A DNA stretch of 64,000 nt from JAXMBX01 sp046349635 (GCA_046349635.1 JAXMBX010000017.1:1-64000), one strand, 5' to 3'; numbered from the stretch's first letter, positions 27,840 through 37,295 are shown. Numbers and translations: made by a program. Notes: a model not told the origin generated them from the sequence alone.

Positions 27840-29969
27840 TTACTTTGGCTGCGTTATTTTTTGGGGGGGGGCTTCCGAGGCGGGTTTGGCATCCGCGGGT
27901 TTCTCGGCGGGCTTCTCTGGTGGATTGGTCTCCGCGGGTTTGTCCGCGGGCTTTGCTTCCGGTTTTTTTTCCGGGGCTTTTTCGGGTGCTTTTTCAGGGG
28001 TGGCCGGAGCAGTTCCCTCCATCCCGGCGATGTCGATCAGTTTCGCCTGGAGCACTTCTTTGCTGTGTTCATCCTGCACGAACGCGGCCAACTGCAGGTT
28101 TTTCAACGCCACCGGCTGGGCGAACAGTTGGCCGATCTTCTCTTCCAGCCTGGCGGTTTCCCGTTCGAGCGAGGACTTCAGATCCGCCAGGACGATCTCC
28201 GTCTCAAAGGCAAGTTTTTTATCCTTGGGAGCAATGCCTTCGACGCCTCCGGGCATCGTGCGGACCACGCAATCGTGCAACCGGATGCCATTGGGGGCCT
28301 TGAAATGGATTCCATTTTCCACGATTGCCAGACGCAACCGCAGATCATCGGCCAGGCTCTCCCCGACGACGTTTGCCTTGATCTTGAGCTTTCCCTGGTT
28401 CACGACCCCCGACAGCTCGATCTGCATGGGAGTTGTCCGTTGCAATCCCGGGTCGATCTGCTGGCGCAGGTTCTGATAGCGGGCGGGGGCCTGAATCGAA
28501 TAGCCGGACAAGTGCTCTTCCACTTTTCCGTCGAGGGCCCCCATCGGAGTCCCCTCCAACTGGTAATACGTGAATCGCTTGGCGGTCATCTCCGACGCGA
28601 AGGGGTCCGGAGCAGGGATATGCTCGTGATACTTCAGGACGATGACTTCATCCGGCTTGTAGTGATGATGAATCCCGGACATGGTGATATCCGCCGCCAC
28701 GCAGGGGGGACAGCTCGTACCGGTGAACAGTTCCAGCAAGGCGACGCGGGCATTCTGCGGACGGGGAGGGATTTTGTCCCGCGCGGGGGTCAAGGCCGCG
28801 ATTTCCTTCTCGTAGGTTTCCTCGAAGAATTTATCCAGGCCATTGTCCGACTTGTGGATCTCTTTCCAGATCCGCTCGGCGGCCTGCGTCGGCTTCTCCC
28901 GGGAGACCTCGGGCATCGATTCCACGAGCATCTGTTCCATGAAGGGGACAACCGCGAGTTTGGCGTACAGATCGAGCGCCTGGGAGGGCTGCTTGTCCGC
29001 CTCGTACGCCCGGGCGAGGACGTAATTCAACAGGATGTCTTGAGGGCCCCCCTTGGGGGCGCTGGTCAGCAGGGCGATGGCCTCCTTCGACTGTCCCAGT
29101 TGCACGCGGGCCAGCGCCAATTCCGTCGTCCAGTTCGCGGGGTAATTCGGCTGCAACTGTTTCTGGAATTCATCCAGGTAGGCCTTCGCCAGATCCGGGA
29201 AGAATTGCAAGCGGGCGAGGATCGACGCGAGATCGAGGGAGGCCCGCACCTTGACCGGTCCGCCCCACAACTCCGCCGTCTTCAGCATGTCCGCGTGCAG
29301 TTTTTCGACCTCCTCCTGCTTCGCCTTGGTGTTTTTCAAATGGGCGAGGAGGATCGGATACGCGTTCAACAGGAGAGGACTCCCCGGATGCTTCTGGATG
29401 AAATCATTCAGGGCGTCCACCGCATCGGGAGAGGAGGCGACCTTCTGCAGCAGTTCCGCATCCGGCAATGGTTCCCCTTCGGGCTTGTTTTCCAGCGTCT
29501 CCGCATCGGTTTTCACGAATTGAACCGGCACCCCGAGAATCTTGGGAATCAACAGGGAGCCTTTCACCCCCTGTTCCGTCCGCCTGGCGTGAAATTCGAG
29601 CGTGACATCGTCTCCGGCGTTGTAGATCATCTCCAGGGAGTCCCCCTTCACGGCGGAGCTCTTCAACTTTGCGGCATCGAAACTGGCCGCCATGACCAGC
29701 GTGGCGACCGTTTGCTTGCCCTGGGGATCGGGGGGAGAGATTTCAATGACCGCAAAATCGCGTGCGGTCCCTTCCTCAACCAGTTCCAGGTGCCATTTCC
29801 CGGCGAGTCCCGTTTCCTGCTTCGCTTCGGGTTTCGATTCGCCCGTCGATTTTTCCGCGGGAGCGTCGGCCTTGGGGGTGGGGGGAGAGGGTTTTGAGCC
29901 GTCGCACCCCGCGAGTAACACGGAGAGTCCGCCGCACACCAAGCCACTTAAGATCCACTTCAAATTCAT
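27840..29969 (-). CDS. Lipoprotein with TPR-like region and thioredoxin-like CPPC domain
   Basis: A secreted lipoprotein of about 709 residues from the ATG at 29969 (AGGAA upstream; an ATG 15 bases earlier is possible). The signal peptide ends in a lipobox, LLAGC, near residue 22. A helical TPR-like region follows at about 150-370 (LLNAYPILLAHLKNTKAKQE; LLNYVLARAYEADKQPSQAL). A thioredoxin-fold segment then carries LLELFTGTSCPPC (~420-432), a CXXC redox motif, with VIVLKYHEHIPAPDPF after it. The final ~60 residues are a repetitive Pro/Lys/Glu/Ala tail (PEKAPEKAPEKKPEAKPADK). A periplasmic or surface redox role is inferred from CPPC. There is no obvious operon partner. Confidence 0.8.
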   Translation of the reverse strand: MNLKWILSGLVCGGLSVLLAGCDGSKPSPPTPKADAPAEKSTGESKPEAKQETGLAGKWHLELVEEGTARDFAVIEISPPDPQGKQTVATLVMAASFDAAKLKSSAVKGDSLEMIYNAGDDVTLEFHARRTEQGVKGSLLIPKILGVPVQFVKTDAETLENKPEGEPLPDAELLQKVASSPDAVDALNDFIQKHPGSPLLLNAYPILLAHLKNTKAKQEEVEKLHADMLKTAELWGGPVKVRASLDLASILARLQFFPDLAKAYLDEFQKQLQPNYPANWTTELALARVQLGQSKEAIALLTSAPKGGPQDILLNYVLARAYEADKQPSQALDLYAKLAVVPFMEQMLVESMPEVSREKPTQAAERIWKEIHKSDNGLDKFFEETYEKEIAALTPARDKIPPRPQNARVALLELFTGTSCPPCVAADITMSGIHHHYKPDEVIVLKYHEHIPAPDPFASEMTAKRFTYYQLEGTPMGALDGKVEEHLSGYSIQAPARYQNLRQQIDPGLQRTTPMQIELSGVVNQGKLKIKANVVGESLADDLRLRLAIVENGIHFKAPNGIRLHDCVVRTMPGGVEGIAPKDKKLAFETEIVLADLKSSLERETARLEEKIGQLFAQPVALKNLQLAAFVQDEHSKEVLQAKLIDIAGMEGTAPATPEKAPEKAPEKKPEAKPADKPAETNPPEKPAEKPADAKPASEAPPQKITQPK

Positions 29970-30369
29970 CACGTTCCTCGGCATCCCTGGATTTGACTGA
30001 GATTTTTATGGACCGTTCCGCCGCATCCTGTCCGGCGCAGCAGACGCCCTCCGCGGGGTTCGCGGCGTCGGCTGTAAGTCCCGAGTAAGCATTTACATAC
30101 GAAAAATATAGTGAACCATGGGGGGACCATGCCACCATACGCCACCGGGAATCAGTCCGGATCGGGGCGATCCAGCAGAATTACGCGGAAATTCCCCGGA
30201 TCGCTGGCGAAACCGGTCCGTATACACCGCTTTCCGAGTACCTCGTGACTCTCTTCGCGTGACTCTCTTCAGGAGGAACGGGGTTTATTTCTATAATCGC
30301 GGGATGCTTTGAGCCGATTTTGAATTTCCGAAGCGGGACATCATTCCAACAGACCCGGAGAGTTCCTCC
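29970..30369. other. Divergent intergenic region
   Basis: About 400 bases without a supported gene, between the lipoprotein (minus) and the Lys-rich protein (plus). CGTGACTCTCTTC occurs twice in tandem at about 30244-30270, just before an AGGAGG at 30270-30275 that is too far from the next ATG to be its ribosome site. Promoters for both neighbours are expected here. Confidence 0.45.
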
Positions 30370-30540
30370 ATGACAGGCTATACCGTGCATACCGGATCGT
30401 CCGAGAAGTTTTCCGCAGGCTGGGACCAGATCTTCAAAGGGACGGCGAAAAAGAAAACGGCGGCTTCCAAGACCGCCGTTTCGAAGAAGAAGGCCACCAA
30501 GCCGAAGGGGAAGAAAGCGACGCGCAAGAAGAAGGGCTGA
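30370..30540 (+). CDS. 56-residue Lys-rich protein
   Basis: A small protein with an ordered N-terminus (MTGYTVHTGSSEKFSAGWDQ, then IFKG) and a histone-H1-like tail of Lys/Ala/Thr (AKKKTAASKTAVSKKKATK and onward), ending in KKKG. GGAGAGTTCCTCC lies just before the ATG. The N-terminal pattern YTVHTGSS-KF--GWD recalls uncharacterised small planctomycete proteins (from memory, no search). The basic tail suggests nucleic-acid binding; that is inference. It converges on the DUF1501 gene, 9 bases apart. Confidence 0.8.
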   Translation: MTGYTVHTGSSEKFSAGWDQIFKGTAKKKTAASKTAVSKKKATKPKGKKATRKKKG

Positions 30541-30549
30541 GCCCATCGC

Positions 30550-31992
30550 TCAGGCGATCAGGTCTTTGACGACATTTCCATGCACGTCGGTCAGCCGGAA
30601 CTCCCGCCCCTGGTAGGTGTAGGTCAACCGCTCGTGATCCAGCCCGAGCAGATGCAGGATAGTGGCCTGCATGTCATGCACGTGGACCGGCTTTTCCACG
30701 ATATTGAACCCCAATTCGTCGGTCGCGCCATAGGTTAACCCGGGCCTGGTGCCCCCCCCTGCCATCCACATGGTGTACGCCTGCGGGTGGTGATCCCGCC
30801 CCTTGGCTCGGCCCAGTGCGGGGTTGGACTCGATCATGGGGGTCCGGCCGAACTCCCCTCCCCAGACGACCAGCGTGTCATTCAACAGGCCGCGGCGTTT
30901 CAGATCCTGGACCAGTGCGGCACTCGCCCGATCGGTCGCTTCACAGTTCTTGGTGTGGTTGCCGATCAGATCGCTGTGGGCATCCCAACCTTCGTTGTAG
31001 ATATTGATGAACCGCACTCCGCGCTCGATCATCCTGCGGGCCAGCAGGCAGGCGCGTGCAAACGAAGGCTTGTCCGGATCCGCTCCGTATAACTCCAGAG
31101 TCTCCTTGGATTCCTGGCGGAGATTCATCAGATCGGGCGCAGAGGTTTGCAGTTTGAACGCCATTTCATAGGCCGCGACTCTGGTGGCGATCTCCGGGTC
31201 CTGCTCGATCTGCATGTGACGGCGGTTGAGGGTGCCGAGCGTATCGAGGGTGTCGCGCTGGAGCTTGGCGTCGATTCCATCGGGGCTGCTGACATTCAGG
31301 ATCGGATCTCCCTGGTTGCGGAAACGGACCCCCGCGTAGACCGTCGGCAGGAACCCGCTCGACCAGTTCGCCGCTCCCCCGCTGATTCCCGAACCCGTGG
31401 ACATCACCACGAAGGCGGGTAAATCGTTTGCTTCCGCACCGAGGCCATACGTCACCCAGGAGCCCATGCTGGGACGGCCCGGTTGCGAGAACCCGGTGTT
31501 GAAGAAGATCTGGGCGGGGGCGTGGTTGAACTGATCCGTCTTCACCGATTTGATCAGGCAGATGTCATCCACCACCTTCGCCAGATGCGGCAGCACGTCC
31601 GCGATCTCCGCTCCGCATTTTCCGTGCTTGGAGAATTTGAACTGCGGCCCCATCGCGGCGGCGTCCGCCCGGATGAACGCATACCGCTGTCCGCCGATGA
31701 CTTCCGGCGGGATGGATTTTCCCTCGTACTGCGCCAGCTTCGGCTTGTAATCGAACAGATCCAGATGGCTGGGGGCGCCGGCCATGAACAGGTGAATCAC
31801 GTGCTTGGCCTTGGGAGCGAAATGCGGCGGTTTCGCGGCGAGGGGATTCGTGGTTTCCGCACGGGCGAATCGGGCGGGGGACAGCCCATTCGTCAACAGG
31901 CCGGCCAGTGCGATCTTCCCCAGGCCGATTCCACACTCCTCGAAGAAGTGCCGCCGGGTCACGTGCAGCAGGTTTCGTTCTGATCCTGACAT
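30550..31992 (-). CDS. DUF1501 protein paired with a PSCyt1/DUF1553 protein
   Basis: Exported protein of the DUF1501 family with a sulfatase-like fold. From the ATG at 31992 (AAAGAG upstream) it has 480 residues; an ATG at 32019 inside the upstream gene would add nine. A twin-arginine signal is present (VTRRHFFEECGIGLGKIALA). Family landmarks follow: HVIHLFMAGAPSHLDLFDYK, SSPDGID, FINIYNEGWDAHSDL, LVVWGGEFGRTPM, GRDHHPQAYTMWMAGGG and the ending LTYTYQGREFRLTDVHG. It is intact, unlike the copy at 5961. It starts 4 bases after the stop of the PSCyt1 gene, so they form an operon; this gene pair recurs throughout planctomycete genomes. The biochemical role of the pair is not established. Confidence 0.93.
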   Translation of the reverse strand: MSGSERNLLHVTRRHFFEECGIGLGKIALAGLLTNGLSPARFARAETTNPLAAKPPHFAPKAKHVIHLFMAGAPSHLDLFDYKPKLAQYEGKSIPPEVIGGQRYAFIRADAAAMGPQFKFSKHGKCGAEIADVLPHLAKVVDDICLIKSVKTDQFNHAPAQIFFNTGFSQPGRPSMGSWVTYGLGAEANDLPAFVVMSTGSGISGGAANWSSGFLPTVYAGVRFRNQGDPILNVSSPDGIDAKLQRDTLDTLGTLNRRHMQIEQDPEIATRVAAYEMAFKLQTSAPDLMNLRQESKETLELYGADPDKPSFARACLLARRMIERGVRFINIYNEGWDAHSDLIGNHTKNCEATDRASAALVQDLKRRGLLNDTLVVWGGEFGRTPMIESNPALGRAKGRDHHPQAYTMWMAGGGTRPGLTYGATDELGFNIVEKPVHVHDMQATILHLLGLDHERLTYTYQGREFRLTDVHGNVVKDLIA

Positions 31993-31996
31993 CACA

Positions 31997-34900
31997 TCAC
32001 TCTTTCGTGAAGGTTTCATCGAGATTCAACAGCGTGCGGCTCACCAGTGTCCAACTCGCCCGGTCCATCGGATCGCCCTCGCCGGTGCCGGCGATCTTGG
32101 CCGCATCCAGTTCTTTCCGTTCCAAGCGGGCGCGCTGCTGGTCCCAGAAGCTTTTGAGACTGGCGATTTCGTCGGGGGCCGGGTCGCGCGTCAGCACTCT
32201 GCGGAACAGGCGTTTGATCTTTTCCTCCCAGGAGCCGCCGGCTTTGGTCATCTGACGTCCAAGTTCCTGGCCTGCTTCGGTGAAGACCAGGTCATTGAGT
32301 AACGTCAGGGCCTGCAACGGGGTATTCGATACTTCGCGGCGCGGGAAACAGGCTTCGCCGCTGGGGGCGTCAAAGGTCGCAAACATGGCGTAGGGGGCGG
32401 TCCGTTTCGCGAAGGTGTACACACCCCGCCGATACCGGTCGCTGCCGGTGCTGACCGCCCAGCTCAAAGCTCCATAGGTTCCTTCGGTGCTGACTCCCGG
32501 GGGTTGCGGCGGGAAGACGCTCGGGCCTCCGACTTTTTCCGACAGCAATCCGCTAATCTTCAAGGCGGAGTCCCGGATGAGTTCCGCCTCCAGCCTTGCA
32601 CGTGGACCGCGCGCGTAGAGGCGATTCTGCGGATCCTTCGCCAGCAGTTCCGGCGTGGCGTGCGAGGATTGCTGATAGGTCGCACTCATGACAATCAGTT
32701 TGTGCATCTTCTTGATCGACCAACCGCGGTTCATGAACTCCACCGCCAGCCAGTCGAGGAGTTCCGGATGGGTCGGGGCTTCCCCCTGCGTTCCGAAATC
32801 CTCCTGAGTGCGGACCAATCCCCGTCCGAAGATCGTCCCCCAGTGGCGGTTCATGGTCACGCGTCCCACGAGGGGATTTTGCGAACTGACCAGCCATCGC
32901 GCGAATTCCAGCCGGTTGTGTGATTCCTTGACCGGAAACGGATGCAGCACGGAGAGGGTCGCCGCCTGGACCTGCTCGGTGGGCTGCAGGAATTCTCCCC
33001 GTTTGTGAATAAAAGTTCCCCGGGGATTCTGGGCGGGCCGTTCCTGCATCACCAGGGCGGTCGGGTAAGCGGGGATGGAGCGCCGCAGCCGATCCAGTTC
33101 CTGCCGTTCCGATTCCAGTTCCGGAGCAATCGTCACGTAGTATTCCCGCAGCTTGTTCAATTCTTCCGCGGTCCGTTTGTCGGCGGGTTTTTCCAGAACC
33201 AGTTCCACCCAGCGCGGGCGTTCCCGGGCTGCCGCGTGTGAATCGCTGCTGGCGGAGAACGAAAACTTCCCGATCCCCGCGGAATAGTATTTCTCGAAGA
33301 TCATCCGGATCAGCAGTTCGTTTCCCGTTGGCAACGGGGCGGGGAAATTGAAGACCGCGTGATGTGGTTGCCCCTGTCCTCCGTTGATTTCCCAACCGGA
33401 TTGGGGATTACCATCAATTGCTCCGGCGGCCGTTGCCCCGTTGGCGGCGAAGCTCTGGCTCGCTTTCTGGAAGGGGAGCGCTTTGCCCCCCTGCTCCGCC
33501 TGGAACTCGCTCAGGTGAAAGTCGCCGAACGGGCCTTCGTAAAAGATGCGCCCGGGGCCATGTTCCGGCAGGAGATCGTCGGGATAGACATCGAGCCGAA
33601 TGGCGGTTGCCCCCTGCAACTCGCCTTGCAAGGCTATTTCATACACATCCCGCTTCGTCTGATCGCCGGTGGAGAAGACCGTCCCATCCTCCCGGATCGT
33701 GAGCAGCGGCAGGTTGCTGGTTGCCTTGACTGGTTTGAGGGGCTTCCAATGGACCACGTGTTTGGATTCATGCGCGAGCCAGCTTTGGAACTTGCGCTCC
33801 AGATGTTCGCGGCGTTGATCCTTCTCCGCCAGGGTCGCGACGGCGCGAACCTGACCGAGACTGAGGCGATATCGCCCGAGGGTCTTTTGAGCGCCGGCTT
33901 GCTGATCCAGTTGAATCGTCCAGACCGTGCCCTGCGGGAAACCGACGGGCTTTTCCAACTGGAAAATCGCCGCGTGATTTCCACTCCCTTTATCGGCCGC
34001 CGTGATTCCCCAGCCGGTCTGGGGATTACCGTCGATGGCAAGTTTCGCCTCTTGTCCTTTCGAAGCTTTCTCTGCGGTCGCCGCGACCAGCTTGACCGCT
34101 TGCTTCTGCTCCGGTGCGTTCAAGGGAGCGACCGTCACCTTGATCTCACTGAGCACGAATTCTCCGTCCGACCGCCGGCCCGGACCACCGCCCCCTAGAC
34201 GGTGATGCGTCAATGCCTCCAGCTTGATGAAGGAGACGCTCTCAGCGGGGCTTTCCAGCCGAATGGTCTGCTCCGTCTTGTCCGGGTTTCCATCCAGGCA
34301 GAGGACAGAACTGTCTTCCTGGATTTCAATCCGCGGCTGACCGGTCGAATCCGTCACCTGGCTCGGCCGGAGTGCTTCCCAGCTTAATTCCTTTTCGACG
34401 GGGAATTCCCCCATCAGTTGCGTCTGGCGTGCCTGGATTTTCAGCTCGATGTCGGAACGCTGCTGGACGATCTCCGGCTGGGGAATGTCCCGCCGCGGTT
34501 CGTCCGCGTTGTTCAGGAAGGACATCATCTGGTAATACTCGCGCTGGGTGATGGGGTCGTATTTGTGCGTATGGCATTGCGCACATCCCATTGTCAGTCC
34601 GAGCCAGACGGTGCTGGTCGTGTTGATCCGATCGACCATCGCATAGAAACGAAATTCGAGCGGATCGATCCCCCCTTCTTCATTGAGCATCGTATTGCGA
34701 TGGAAGCCGGTCGCCACCTGCTGGTCCAGAGTCGGATTAGGGAGCATATCGCCCGCGAGTTGCTGAATGGTGAACTGATCGAAGGGGAGATCATCGTTCA
34801 GGGCCTTGATGACCCAGTCCCGATACGGCCAGACGGAGCGGGCGCGATCTTTTTCATAGCCGTTCGTGTCGGCATAGCGTGCCAGATCGAGCCAGCGGCG

Positions 34901-35605
34901 TGCCCAGCGTTCTCCGTAATGGGGCGACCCGAGCAGCTTGTCCACGAGTTTTTCGTAGGCCCGGGGATCCTTGTCGTTCAGGAAGGTATCCGCTTCTTCG
35001 GGAGTCGGCGGGAGGCCGATCAGATCCAGATAGACGCGTCTGACGAGAGTCGCGCGGTCCGCCTGCGGGGAGGGTTTCAAGCCGTTCGCTTCCAGCTTCG
35101 CCAGGATGAACGCGTCGATTGGAGTTTGAACCCAGTCCCCTTGTTTGACGGCGGGAAGTGGGGCCTGCTTCGGCGCAATGAACGCCCAGTGGGGTTTGTA
35201 CGAAGCCCCTTCGGTTATCCACTGTTTCAGGACGTTTTTCTGGTCGGCGGACAGCGGGCTCTTGGCACTCGGCGGAGGCATCACCTCGGCCTCGTCCGTG
35301 GAGAAAATCCGCTTGATCAGCGCGCTGTGATCCGGCTTGCCGGGGACAATCGCGACTTCGTCGGAATCCGACTTCTTGAGCGCTCCTTCGCGGACATCCA
35401 GGCGCAACCCCCCTTCGCGGGCCTTGTCATCGGGTCCGTGACACTTGAAGCAATGTTTCGACAGGATCGGGCGGATTTCGCGGGCAAAATCCACCTCGCC
35501 TCGCACGGAAACCGGGCTTGTGATGAGGAACAGGACGAGCCACGCCAGGTGGTGCCAACCTCTCTGTCGAAAGCCGAGGGGTGCTGTCCGTCCAAAACGC
35601 TTCAT
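31997..35605 (-). CDS. PSCyt1-DUF1549-DUF1553 planctomycete cytochrome-type protein
   Basis: A 1202-residue exported protein. The chosen ATG at 35605 begins MKRFGRTAPLG and is followed by a signal peptide (LAWLVLFLITSPVSVRG). The PSCyt1 domain comes first (~38-100) with a haem-c type motif CFKCH at 52-56 and RPILSKH before it. DUF1549 follows (~150-360: FILAKLEANGLKPSPQADRA, DLARYADTNGYEKD, FTIQQLAGDMLPN). Two middle segments contain the parallel sequences AIDGNPQTGWGI and AIDGNPQSGWEI, each in a discoidin/carbohydrate-binding-like context. DUF1553 closes the protein (NRHWGTIFGRGLV, LIVMSATYQQSS, NTPLQALTLLND). The Shine-Dalgarno is weak. With the DUF1501 partner downstream it is thought to act outside the cytoplasm; function is unproven. 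Confidence 0.94.
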   Translation of the reverse strand: MKRFGRTAPLGFRQRGWHHLAWLVLFLITSPVSVRGEVDFAREIRPILSKHCFKCHGPDDKAREGGLRLDVREGALKKSDSDEVAIVPGKPDHSALIKRIFSTDEAEVMPPPSAKSPLSADQKNVLKQWITEGASYKPHWAFIAPKQAPLPAVKQGDWVQTPIDAFILAKLEANGLKPSPQADRATLVRRVYLDLIGLPPTPEEADTFLNDKDPRAYEKLVDKLLGSPHYGERWARRWLDLARYADTNGYEKDRARSVWPYRDWVIKALNDDLPFDQFTIQQLAGDMLPNPTLDQQVATGFHRNTMLNEEGGIDPLEFRFYAMVDRINTTSTVWLGLTMGCAQCHTHKYDPITQREYYQMMSFLNNADEPRRDIPQPEIVQQRSDIELKIQARQTQLMGEFPVEKELSWEALRPSQVTDSTGQPRIEIQEDSSVLCLDGNPDKTEQTIRLESPAESVSFIKLEALTHHRLGGGGPGRRSDGEFVLSEIKVTVAPLNAPEQKQAVKLVAATAEKASKGQEAKLAIDGNPQTGWGITAADKGSGNHAAIFQLEKPVGFPQGTVWTIQLDQQAGAQKTLGRYRLSLGQVRAVATLAEKDQRREHLERKFQSWLAHESKHVVHWKPLKPVKATSNLPLLTIREDGTVFSTGDQTKRDVYEIALQGELQGATAIRLDVYPDDLLPEHGPGRIFYEGPFGDFHLSEFQAEQGGKALPFQKASQSFAANGATAAGAIDGNPQSGWEINGGQGQPHHAVFNFPAPLPTGNELLIRMIFEKYYSAGIGKFSFSASSDSHAAARERPRWVELVLEKPADKRTAEELNKLREYYVTIAPELESERQELDRLRRSIPAYPTALVMQERPAQNPRGTFIHKRGEFLQPTEQVQAATLSVLHPFPVKESHNRLEFARWLVSSQNPLVGRVTMNRHWGTIFGRGLVRTQEDFGTQGEAPTHPELLDWLAVEFMNRGWSIKKMHKLIVMSATYQQSSHATPELLAKDPQNRLYARGPRARLEAELIRDSALKISGLLSEKVGGPSVFPPQPPGVSTEGTYGALSWAVSTGSDRYRRGVYTFAKRTAPYAMFATFDAPSGEACFPRREVSNTPLQALTLLNDLVFTEAGQELGRQMTKAGGSWEEKIKRLFRRVLTRDPAPDEIASLKSFWDQQRARLERKELDAAKIAGTGEGDPMDRASWTLVSRTLLNLDETFTKE

Positions 35606-35804
35606 GGATGACCTTTGTCGCGGCAGGGGGTGTCGAGGCGGGAATGTCCGTCCTTTTATTTTCTCCACCCGATCCCCGTAAAGGCAACCGAAACCACGCC
35701 CTCTGAGGAGTTTGAAGCAGGAATCTTTCCGACAGTTTTGCGCAACCCTGCTCCTTATGAATGAACAGACTGCGGTTGTGCTTCCTGAATAACGGGTCCG
35801 ATCC

Positions 35805-36164
35805 ATGTCCTTTGAACCACCAAATCCCGTTATCCTTCCCCTTACCGGTTGCGCATGCGACGCTCCGGGGAATTGCCCACGGCATGGTTGCGCGAAATCC
35901 GCTCACTGGCATCGGCTCTGCCGTACCCGTCTGGATTATTTTGCACTCTGGGAACAAGGGCGCGGACCGGGACAGAAAATCTCTGACTCTCAACAGACCC
36001 ACGGCCTGGGAGACCTCGTGGCATCTCTGCTGCACCGCGCCGGAATCCACGGCATCATCCGCCGGATTCAACGCCGACTGGGAATCCGGGACTGTGGCTG
36101 CCGGCGGAGACGGAATCTTTTGAATCGGTTGTGGCCTGCCCGTCGGCGGAAAACTCCGGACTGA
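35805..36164 (+). CDS. 119-residue Cys-rich protein, unknown
   Basis: No named family. The N-terminal half has a cysteine/histidine cluster (CACDAPGNCPRHGCAKSAHW, then HRLC) that looks like a metal-binding knuckle, followed by DYFALWEQGRGPGQ. The C-terminal half is basic (GIIRRIQRRLGIRDCGCRRR, then RNLLNRLWP). The pairing of a Cys knuckle, 'LWE-GRGPGQ' and a 'C-C-x-R...LN' end is something I associate with small planctomycete and phage-like proteins, from memory. It starts 199 bases from the divergent PSCyt1 gene and converges on pyrF (22 bases apart). The coding call rests on composition and motif quality. Confidence 0.6.
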   Translation: MSFEPPNPVILPLTGCACDAPGNCPRHGCAKSAHWHRLCRTRLDYFALWEQGRGPGQKISDSQQTHGLGDLVASLLHRAGIHGIIRRIQRRLGIRDCGCRRRRNLLNRLWPARRRKTPD

Positions 36165-36186
36165 GCTTTTACGGATGCCTGTTCTC

Positions 36187-37122
36187 TCACAGATTCTTGC
36201 AGGGGGTTTCGGCGGCCAGATCGGCGATCATTTCCCGCGTGGCGGCTTCGACGGCCTGCTCCCATTGCTCGGGGGTAAATTTCTCGGCGTAACCTTTCCG
36301 CTTGTGGGCGAAGATGATGCCGCGCGAACTGTTGACGACGGCCCCCAGCCCATCCGAGGTGAATCCTCCTGCGACGTCTTTGCCCGCTCCTCCCTGACTT
36401 CCATAGCCGGGGATCAGCAGGCTGACGTTCGGCATGGCTTCGCGGAGATTCGTCAATTCCTGCGGATAGGTTGCTCCGACGACCGCACCCACGGCCCCGA
36501 ACGGGTCTTCCCCACGTGTTTGAGCAGACAAGTCCTGCACGGCACGGGCGACGTGTTGATACAGAAACTCCCCATCCGATTTGCGATCCTGAAAAGTTCC
36601 CGCCCCCGGATTGCTGGTCCGGACGAGGACATAGATCCCCCCACCCCGCTGGACGGCGACATCCACGAACGGCTGCAACGTATCCACACCGAGGTAGGGA
36701 TTGACGGTCAGGGCATCGGCGGCCCACGCTGCCGCAGCGGGATCTTCTCCGGCCAGGTAACCGCGCGCGTAGGCTTCCGCGGTCGATCCGATATCCCCCC
36801 GCTTGGCATCGCAGATCACGAGGAGGCCCTTTTTGCGGGCGGCACGCATGACCCGCGCCAGGGCAGCGCAACCGGGAGGCCCCAGTTCCTCGAAAAAGGC
36901 CGCCTGCGGTTTCACCGCCGGGACCAGAGGAGCGACGACGTCAATAATCCGGCGGCAGAACTCCTCAAAGGCGCAGGCCTGTTGGAGCAGATCGCCCGGC
37001 TTCTCGCCGAATTTCTGGTGAAATTCCCCGGGCAGATCGGCATATCGCGGGTCCAATCCCACGACGACACCGTTTTTCTTGTGACGAACCGCTTGATGCA
37101 ACCGGGCAATATAGGACGACAT
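36187..37122 (-). CDS. pyrF: Orotidine 5'-phosphate decarboxylase (type 2)
   Basis: Last step of UMP synthesis: decarboxylation of OMP, in the cytoplasm. At 311 residues it is of the longer type 2 class. Visible are GVVVGLDPRYADLPGEF, VPAVKPQAAFFEELGPPG, the catalytic stretch ICDAKRGDIGSTAEAYARG (~105-123), DALTVNPYLGVDTLQPF and VLVRTSNPGAG. The phosphate-binding end includes LLIPGYGSQGG and NSSRGIIFAH. I chose the ATG at 37122; a TTG three codons earlier is possible. No other pyrimidine gene is adjacent. Confidence 0.94.
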   Translation of the reverse strand: MSSYIARLHQAVRHKKNGVVVGLDPRYADLPGEFHQKFGEKPGDLLQQACAFEEFCRRIIDVVAPLVPAVKPQAAFFEELGPPGCAALARVMRAARKKGLLVICDAKRGDIGSTAEAYARGYLAGEDPAAAAWAADALTVNPYLGVDTLQPFVDVAVQRGGGIYVLVRTSNPGAGTFQDRKSDGEFLYQHVARAVQDLSAQTRGEDPFGAVGAVVGATYPQELTNLREAMPNVSLLIPGYGSQGGAGKDVAGGFTSDGLGAVVNSSRGIIFAHKRKGYAEKFTPEQWEQAVEAATREMIADLAAETPCKNL

Positions 37123-37295
37123 CTGTGGCAACTTTGGAGGGGTGTTAAAACAGCGGACAATTAAGGATTGTCAGAAACTCAAGTTGCACGTTACATTAAC
37201 GGCGAAACTGGTTCCCCGCAAATCCCTCGGAAATCCGGCCGGAGCCAAGCAGCGCAACATCCGTTGGCATCTTTAGCTCAGGAGAAATAGATATA

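Noticed and set aside
27708..29897. Plus-strand open frame of 729 codons rich in Phe/Gly/Arg
   Set aside because: Antisense of the lipoprotein gene; the Pro/Lys tail complement produces the Gly/Phe runs.
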